A DNA stretch of 64,000 nt from Herpetosiphon sp042688385 (GTDB taxonomy: Bacteria > Chloroflexota > Chloroflexia > Chloroflexales > Herpetosiphonaceae). Shown in pieces: positions 58,441-64,000 of this stretch; the stretch's first letter is position 1, and every line of letters starts with the position of its first letter. The position numbers and the translations under genes were made by a program. The stretch covers positions 558,001 through 622,000 of the forward strand of contig NZ_JBHUPY010000001.1 in NCBI RefSeq assembly GCF_042688385.1, given 5' to 3'. The notes beneath the pieces were generated by a model, which saw nothing but the letters and a program-made list of their open reading frames with translations, was not told the origin of the DNA and did not search any database.

Positions 58441-59889
58441 ATGTCGCAACAATGGAATAGTAATATGACACCCTATCGCCAAGATCGTTCTTCGTGTTTG
58501 CCGGTAATCCTTGTTTTATTGATCTTGCTTGCAGCGATCGGTGGTGGGGTTTATTTCTTGGCGACTAAATCGCTTGATTCAGCAAAGGTGCCAATTCGAA
58601 CGGTACAAGGAACGACGGTAGGGATTGGTAAGCCTGTAGAGGTTGAACAAGCAACCATCACTGGCTCGGTGCTCTATCATTCAACTCAATTGGCCTATGA
58701 TCGCAATGGCGATGAACGCAACGAAGTGCTGGTGCAAACAACCAGCAAAAGTATCTATTCAATGGCCTTGCTCGATGGCGCTGATGGCAAGGCGCTGTGG
58801 CAAACGGAGCTTGGCAGCGAATCCTATGATTTGGTGGCGCTTGAGCAGTATATCGCGGTGGTCAAAGAACGTGATTTACGGCTGTTTAATGCCAAAGATG
58901 GTACGCTTGCTTGGCAAACTCGCTTGTCGGATCGGATTCAACTGCACCCACCAATGCTCTTTATTAGTAGCGATTTAATTGTGGTTCAGACCTACGATAA
59001 TATTTTGACCGCCTTTGAATTAGCGAGTGGTACGCAGCGCTGGCAAAAAACCTTGGCTGATCGTTATGCGCGGGCGTTAGCCAAGTTTGGCGATGAATTA
59101 TGTGGCACCGAGCGCGATGCTGAATCAGGCTTGGAATTTATCATCTGTTATGCGTTGCAAACTGGCGAGCAACGCCAAGCAATCCAATTAAATCAAGATT
59201 GGACGGAGCACATCGAGTGGATGGCCGACCCGCAAAACAATAATGGTATTTTGCGTATGCGCAGCGATAGTGATCCGGCACAGTTGGCGGCCATCGGGCT
59301 TGATCAACAGCAGCGCTGGAGTGTTGAGCTTGCTGGTGATTTTGCCGATAGTTTCAGGAGTAGCGACCGCAGGTTGGCAAGCAGCGGTGATATGCTGGCG
59401 TTTGGTGCTGGTGAACAAGTTGCGATCATTACGCCTGAGCATCAAGTTGTGACCTATAACTTAAGCGATTATGAACTGCATCCAATTGGCTTTGATGCAG
59501 AGGTTTTGTATATTGCTGCGGTTAAACAGCGGGGCACGAATACCGTCAGTATGTTGGCAATCAATGCCAAAACTGCCGAATTGCTGTGGCGGCTCGATGA
59601 TCTTGGTACGGCGAGTGATTGGAGTGGCAACAACCCAATTCAAGGGGTGATTGTGCCAGGTGAAGGCATCGTTTTTGGCTGGCTCGACCAAGAAATTGAC
59701 GATTTAGTGCGGGTGCAATTGCTCAAACGCGCCGATGGCACGGTTGGTTGGTCGTTCCAGCAAGAGATGTTTATTGGCCAATTGCCGACGTTAACCCGTA
59801 GCGGCAATGCCATGTTGATTCAAACAGGCGATGGCTTGAGGATGGCAAACTTACGGACTGGTGAAGGGTTGTGGACGCTGACTCGCTAA
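58441..59889 (+). CDS. Membrane-anchored PQQ-like beta-propeller protein
   Basis: 482 residues from the ATG at 58441 (AAAGGAG upstream). One N-terminal membrane helix (about 20-42), then a PQQ/BamB-like propeller: SMALLDGADGKALWQTELGS, DLRLFNAKDGTLAWQTRLSD, ILTAFELASGTQRWQKTLAD, MLAINAKTAELLWRL, VQLLKRADGTVGWSFQQ, and final MANLRTGEGLWTLTR. No PQQ-dehydrogenase catalytic residues, so probably a scaffold or sensor. It follows the HTH gene by 71 bases and may be its target or partner. Confidence 0.82.
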   Translation: MSQQWNSNMTPYRQDRSSCLPVILVLLILLAAIGGGVYFLATKSLDSAKVPIRTVQGTTVGIGKPVEVEQATITGSVLYHSTQLAYDRNGDERNEVLVQTTSKSIYSMALLDGADGKALWQTELGSESYDLVALEQYIAVVKERDLRLFNAKDGTLAWQTRLSDRIQLHPPMLFISSDLIVVQTYDNILTAFELASGTQRWQKTLADRYARALAKFGDELCGTERDAESGLEFIICYALQTGEQRQAIQLNQDWTEHIEWMADPQNNNGILRMRSDSDPAQLAAIGLDQQQRWSVELAGDFADSFRSSDRRLASSGDMLAFGAGEQVAIITPEHQVVTYNLSDYELHPIGFDAEVLYIAAVKQRGTNTVSMLAINAKTAELLWRLDDLGTASDWSGNNPIQGVIVPGEGIVFGWLDQEIDDLVRVQLLKRADGTVGWSFQQEMFIGQLPTLTRSGNAMLIQTGDGLRMANLRTGEGLWTLTR

Positions 59890-59897
59890 AAAACAGC

Positions 59898-59929
59898 ATG
59901 CCCCTTGATTGATCTCAAGGGGCATTTTT
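59898..59929 (+). terminator. Terminator after the propeller gene
   Basis: ATGCCCCTTGA (59898-59908) pairs perfectly with TCAAGGGGCAT (59915-59925), then TTTT. Confidence 0.9.
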
Positions 59930-59934
59930 GTGGC

Positions 59935-60720
59935 TTATTGAGGGTGGGCAAAATTGTGCAGCACTTGCACGAGCGCTGTCAGATCGAGATTGCGCACATA
60001 CAACTGGCCCTCTGCTTCGGGCACAAGCAACCATTGTTGTTGCTCGCCACAAACCAAGGTAAAGGCTTGTTGCACACTCGTTTCCGGCTTATTTTTCAAG
60101 AGTGCCAAGGCGCTGATAGAGCGCAATTGCTCGAACGTTTGGCCAAATGCCTCGGCGACGTTGGGCGCTAATCCACCAGTTTTCAGTTGCGCAACCACCT
60201 CTTCGCGTTTGATTGTGCGGGTGCCGGCAATGCTCCGAAAGACCGTTTCGCTTAGGATTCCCTCTAATGTTGCGCCAACCTCAAGCTCAAGCGGCTCAAT
60301 AATATCCAGCGCTGCTTGCACAATCTCGCGGGCTTGGGGCAGCGCAATCACTTGATGAATGCCGCCTTGGCCACGGTGAAAGAGATACTGATTGTTGGCA
60401 TGATGAATGTAATTTGCTTGCTGTTTTTGGCCAGCAGGCTGATGCAAAATGACCCATGTTTGGCTTGGTTGGCTGATGATGTTCAACCATTCGGCCACCA
60501 TTGGCTCTAAAACTGGCTGGTCGTCAGTTAATTCCAACAAACCATGGGCGATCAGGCTGCGTTCGGCAGTGCCAAGTACATAGTTTTGATATTGCTCAGG
60601 TAGCTCACCAAAGACTTGGTTGGCTAAATCATCAAAGCCCAGCGGCAAGGGCAAATCTGCCACAATCAAACAAACAAATAATTCTTCTTGGCTTAGCGAA
60701 AAGCCACGTAATTCACTCAT
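59935..60720 (-). CDS. EspG-like protein, orphan copy
   Basis: 261 residues from the ATG at 60718-60720 (GGAG six bases upstream; an ATG at 60732 is also in frame). Same plan as the genes at 26284 and 29228: FSLSQEELFVCLIVADLPLP, ERSLIAHGLLEL, a beta block (TWVILHQPAGQKQQANYIHH), and a C-terminal helix pair. No WXG gene is beside it, so it may serve an effector encoded elsewhere, or the family is broader than effector chaperones. Confidence 0.5.
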   Translation of the reverse strand: MSELRGFSLSQEELFVCLIVADLPLPLGFDDLANQVFGELPEQYQNYVLGTAERSLIAHGLLELTDDQPVLEPMVAEWLNIISQPSQTWVILHQPAGQKQQANYIHHANNQYLFHRGQGGIHQVIALPQAREIVQAALDIIEPLELEVGATLEGILSETVFRSIAGTRTIKREEVVAQLKTGGLAPNVAEAFGQTFEQLRSISALALLKNKPETSVQQAFTLVCGEQQQWLLVPEAEGQLYVRNLDLTALVQVLHNFAHPQ

Positions 60721-60770
60721 GAGCTGCTCCATAGATCGAGTTGAACATCCGATTATACCAGTCGCAGCGC

Positions 60771-62315
60771 CTATTCTTGAGTAAAGCGAAATTCCGCATG
60801 CTCTGGTAAGGTTTGGCTAAATTGATCAAGCAATTGGCGAACTTCTTCAGCTATATCTGGGTTGCGCACATAGAAACTAACCTCTTTATAGGCAACTATG
60901 GCAACCGGCAGATCTAACTTAAGCTGCCCAAGCTTAATCCAATCATTTGGAATAAAATCTGCAAACCATTCATCATAAATCATAATCAGATTAGCATCAT
61001 ATTGCTCGGATAATTGATTCATCCAGCCAGGAGTTCGCGCTTTGCGATAATCAATCACATCAATATTGGATAATCCAAATAAATCTAATGTGTAGTTATT
61101 ATTCATAAATGCAATTAATCCAATATCATTAACTCCAACATTTTTATTATATGTATTAGTGAATAGTGCCATTTGATATTGCTGAAGATAAATGCTATTA
61201 GAAAATTTTGGTGTGTAAATTATAGGATGGGCATAATCTAGATATATAAAAAGTAGCAGTGAAATAAAAATAGATGTAAATAACTGTTTTCTGGTGCTAC
61301 TAACTATATTTATGATAAAATCTCTATATAAATACATAAATATAATAAATGCATACGTAATTATAAAGGTTTCATAGCGATAAAATGATCCAAGAGTTGC
61401 TCCAAATAATAAATAAAGTGTTATAGATAATGTAGTTATATAGATAAATGAAGTATGTATTTTCTGGCGTAGTTTTAACGTAATTAATATCACCATGCCT
61501 AATAAGATAAACCATGTACGGGATTGCATTGAAATCAAAATAGTTCGAAAGAAAATATCGATTGAATTTCTATTTGAAAAAAGAGACCTTTTGATAAGGA
61601 CTGATGTTGGTAAATAATCTAGCCCAAGGCTATGGATGAAGTAGGAAAAAGCGGCTAAAAGTGACATTATGCTGATTAAACCAATCGCAGCTAGCTTACG
61701 ATAGCCCTTGAAATAGAGCAATAACAGGATGGGGATTGAAATGGCAAGGCTTTCGTACCGCACTAAAGAAAGCAGCACAAGCATCATAATCAGCGATTTA
61801 TTTAATTTTTGATTAATTTGTAAATCGAGGAGTTGGTACAGAATGATAACGGTTAGAAATACTTGCAGAATATGCTCCATCCCCGACCAAATCAGTGGAG
61901 TCATGCTGCAAATAAAGATGAATAGGGCGACAAAAAAGGTTTTCTTTGCAGAACTCAGGCTATTTTGGAAAATTAAATCGATTATTTTACGAATAAAAAA
62001 TAATGTTGCTAGCGCAAAGCCAAGGTTAAGCATCAAAGGCGTGTATTCGAAAAATGGTAAAGGTGCAAATAAAGCTAAGAGAAATGGCCAGAGAATACTG
62101 GACGATGGCGCTGATGGCTCAACCAGATTGATGCCATAATGACCATTCGCGATATTGCGGGCTAAACTCAGATGAATATACGGGTCATCAAGAATATACA
62201 GGAATTTCCCTGCATTCAAGCTATAAATCGCCATGCCTTGGATCAACAAGATCATGCCAAGAATCAGATAGGGGATGGCACTGTGGATTGATTGGATGTT
62301 CAGGTTTCGTTTCAT
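60771..62315 (-). CDS. GT-C-type multi-pass membrane protein, copy 1
   Basis: 514 residues from the ATG at 62313-62315 (AGAGGG upstream). About ten to twelve membrane helices. An acidic first loop YILDDPYIHLSLARNIANG matches the D-D/E-x loop of GT-C glycosyltransferases that use polyprenyl-phosphate sugars; the C-terminal soluble part has GVNDIGLIAFMNNNYTLDLF. Probably transfers a sugar outside the membrane; substrate unknown. AT-rich. Tandem paralogue of the next gene. Confidence 0.65.
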   Translation of the reverse strand: MKRNLNIQSIHSAIPYLILGMILLIQGMAIYSLNAGKFLYILDDPYIHLSLARNIANGHYGINLVEPSAPSSSILWPFLLALFAPLPFFEYTPLMLNLGFALATLFFIRKIIDLIFQNSLSSAKKTFFVALFIFICSMTPLIWSGMEHILQVFLTVIILYQLLDLQINQKLNKSLIMMLVLLSLVRYESLAISIPILLLLYFKGYRKLAAIGLISIMSLLAAFSYFIHSLGLDYLPTSVLIKRSLFSNRNSIDIFFRTILISMQSRTWFILLGMVILITLKLRQKIHTSFIYITTLSITLYLLFGATLGSFYRYETFIITYAFIIFMYLYRDFIINIVSSTRKQLFTSIFISLLLFIYLDYAHPIIYTPKFSNSIYLQQYQMALFTNTYNKNVGVNDIGLIAFMNNNYTLDLFGLSNIDVIDYRKARTPGWMNQLSEQYDANLIMIYDEWFADFIPNDWIKLGQLKLDLPVAIVAYKEVSFYVRNPDIAEEVRQLLDQFSQTLPEHAEFRFTQE

Positions 62316-62477
62316 AGTCCCTCTGTCTACGTGCAAGGTAGTTGCGCGACAATGCGCCATGAAATAGTGCTCAGTAATGACTCATCGCTACTATACCATA
62401 GGCCGTATGGGCGGCTATAAGGTCAAAAATCCTACCATGAAGATACGTTCTCTGGTTTGCGCTCAAGCTCGTGGAAC

Positions 62478-64000
62478 CTATTCTGGCGCAAAATCAAAGG
62501 TTGTATTTGCGGGCAGCGTTTGCGCGAATTGTTTAATCAATTGGCGCACTTCGGTAACATTGGCTGGGTTTCGTACATAAAAAGCCATTTCTTTGTAGGC
62601 TACTGAAACCGTAGGTATATCTATATTAAGTTCTCCTATTTTAATCCAATCGCTAGGGCGATGATTGGTAAACCATTCATCATAAATCATAATCAGATCA
62701 ACATTATAGCGATCTGTCATTTGATTCATCCAGCCAGGTGTTTGCGATTTACGATAATAAATCACATCGATATTGGATAAACCGAATACATCTAATGTAT
62801 AATTATTATTCATAAATGAAACAAGTCCAATATCATTGACTCCAACATTTTTATTGTAGTATTTACTGGTAAATAATCCTATTTGATAGGACTGAGCATA
62901 AATACTATTAGCAAACATAGGTGTATAGACTACACCATGGATATAATCTAAGTATCCAATAAGAAATCCTGATAATAAGATAATAGTTATTAGATATTTT
63001 CTTGTATTATTGATCGTTTGTGAAATAAATTTATTGTACAAATATATAAATGCAATAAGCGCATAAACGATCATATATGTTTCATAGCGATAAAATGTTC
63101 CAAGGGTTGTTCCAAATAGCAACTGAAGGAGAATAGATGTGCTAATTGTAATAATAAACAACATATGAGATTTTTGGCGTAATTTCAATCCAATTAAAAG
63201 TAATATACCAACTAAGAAAAACCACGTTGGAGCTTGCATTGAAATATTAAGATTTGCTAAAAATATTTCAAATGAATTTTTGTTTGAAAAATATGATCCT
63301 TTAATAATAACTGACGTTGGTAAATAATTTAATCCAAGGCTATGCAGAAAATATGAAAAGGCTGCTAAAGCAGAAATTATTATAAAAAAGCTAAGTAATG
63401 ATAATTTTTTATATCCTTTGAGGAAAATGAAAGTTAATGCTGGGATGCAGATTGAAAGATTTTCGTAACGAACTAATGAATGTACTATGATTGCTATTAT
63501 TAATGATTTATTTAATTTATTATTGATTTCTAGATCAATTAAATTGTAGATAATAAAAACTGAAAGGAATATTTGTAAAACATGTTCCATGCCAGACCAA
63601 ATTAACGTAGATACTGCGGTGATTATAATGAATAGTACGCTAATAAATATTTTTTTAGTCGAGCTAATGCTACTTTGAAATATTAAATCGATTATTTTAT
63701 GAATAAAAAATAAAGTACATACGCCGAAACCAATATTAAGCATTAAAGGTATATACTCATAGAATGGTAAAGATACAAATGGTGTTAAGAGAAATGGCCA
63801 GAGAATACTGGATGATGGGGCTGATGATTCAACCAGATTGATACCATAATGGCCATGAGCAATATTGCGGGCTAAACTCAGATGAATATACGGGTCATCA
63901 AGAATATAGGTGAATTTTCCATCATTAAGCAGATAAATTGCTATAGCTTGGATCAAGAGGATCAGCCCGAGAATGAGATAGGGGATCGCGATTTGAATTG
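62478..64000 (-). CDS. GT-C-type multi-pass membrane protein, copy 2 (cut by window end)
   Basis: About 507 codons visible; the reading frame is open to the window end and aligns with copy 1 beyond the first internal Met (IPYLILGLILLIQ corresponds to IPYLILGMILLIQ), so the true start is just outside. The acidic loop YILDDPYIHLSLARNIAHGH and the C-terminal GVNDIGLVSFMNNNYTLDVF are conserved. The tandem pair, very similar along its whole length, indicates a rather recent duplication. AT-rich relative to neighbours. Confidence 0.65.
   Translation of the reverse strand, partial: IQIAIPYLILGLILLIQAIAIYLLNDGKFTYILDDPYIHLSLARNIAHGHYGINLVESSAPSSSILWPFLLTPFVSLPFYEYIPLMLNIGFGVCTLFFIHKIIDLIFQSSISSTKKIFISVLFIIITAVSTLIWSGMEHVLQIFLSVFIIYNLIDLEINNKLNKSLIIAIIVHSLVRYENLSICIPALTFIFLKGYKKLSLLSFFIIISALAAFSYFLHSLGLNYLPTSVIIKGSYFSNKNSFEIFLANLNISMQAPTWFFLVGILLLIGLKLRQKSHMLFIITISTSILLQLLFGTTLGTFYRYETYMIVYALIAFIYLYNKFISQTINNTRKYLITIILLSGFLIGYLDYIHGVVYTPMFANSIYAQSYQIGLFTSKYYNKNVGVNDIGLVSFMNNNYTLDVFGLSNIDVIYYRKSQTPGWMNQMTDRYNVDLIMIYDEWFTNHRPSDWIKIGELNIDIPTVSVAYKEMAFYVRNPANVTEVRQLIKQFAQTLPANTTFDFAPE

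Overview
The window looks like a chromosomal segment of a filamentous Chloroflexota bacterium, most likely Herpetosiphon or a close relative. This is judged from protein style (ELWxxDGT-repeat secreted proteins, Pro/Thr-linked secreted proteases), from the interspersed short-repeat litter, and from a base composition near 50% GC. No database search was possible. It is mostly ordinary chromosome with one striking accessory block and a few smaller islands.

Layout. 1-1.8 kb: the str operon on the minus strand (rpsL, rpsG, 5' part of fusA). 2.1-9.3 kb: a secreted ELWxxDGT protein, a divergent deoC / deoC-like pair, a DoxX-type protein, a GNAT acetyltransferase, a CBS-pair protein, a ferredoxin-NADP reductase, then repeat litter. 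9.3-17.3 kb: an ABC-2 permease, a 1.1 kb gene-less stretch holding a good promoter, four tiny ORFs and a strong terminator, a subtilase, cobT with a PRC-barrel protein, an esterase and fabI.

17.4-30.5 kb is the accessory highlight. Four proteins begin with the same WXG100-like helical domain (Trp-x-Gly at residues 45-48) and end in enzymatic domains: two HExxH metallopeptidase-like and two phospholipase A2-like with a GxGN...HD signature. Each is preceded by a related promoter/leader module; a fifth module has no WXG gene. Each is followed by a probable partner set: an EspG-like putative chaperone plus a small lipoprotein in the phospholipase cassettes, or a DUF4919-like protein, a WD40 lipoprotein or a small lipoprotein in the metallopeptidase cassettes. 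The block has grown by duplication: a 29-codon stump of the EspG-like gene survives in front of an extra lipoprotein copy. I read this as a set of type VII-like secreted effectors with cognate chaperones and immunity or accessory lipoproteins. No secretion apparatus lies in the window.

30.5-40 kb: membrane protein, polyphosphate glucokinase, purB, repeat litter, an S1-domain protein, clpC, a YceI protein and an APH-fold kinase. 40-42 kb: an AT-rich restriction-modification island (HindVP-like endonuclease and C5 methyltransferase, 4-base overlap). 42-46.3 kb: a cystathionine gamma-synthase/lyase and a TPM-domain gene split over an A7 slippery heptamer. 46.3-49.7 kb: two plus five tandem small membrane-protein paralogues, two with PhoB/OmpR-type promoter boxes. 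49.9-64 kb: a LamG/DUF1080-like secreted protein, tRNA-Arg/Ser/Arg, pnuC-nadR (NAD salvage), a nonsense-interrupted SPFH protein behind a tRNA-like leader, a trypsin-like protease sharing its C-terminal domain with the subtilase, an XRE-type regulator, a PQQ-propeller protein, an orphan EspG-like gene and two tandem GT-C-like membrane proteins, the last cut by the window end.
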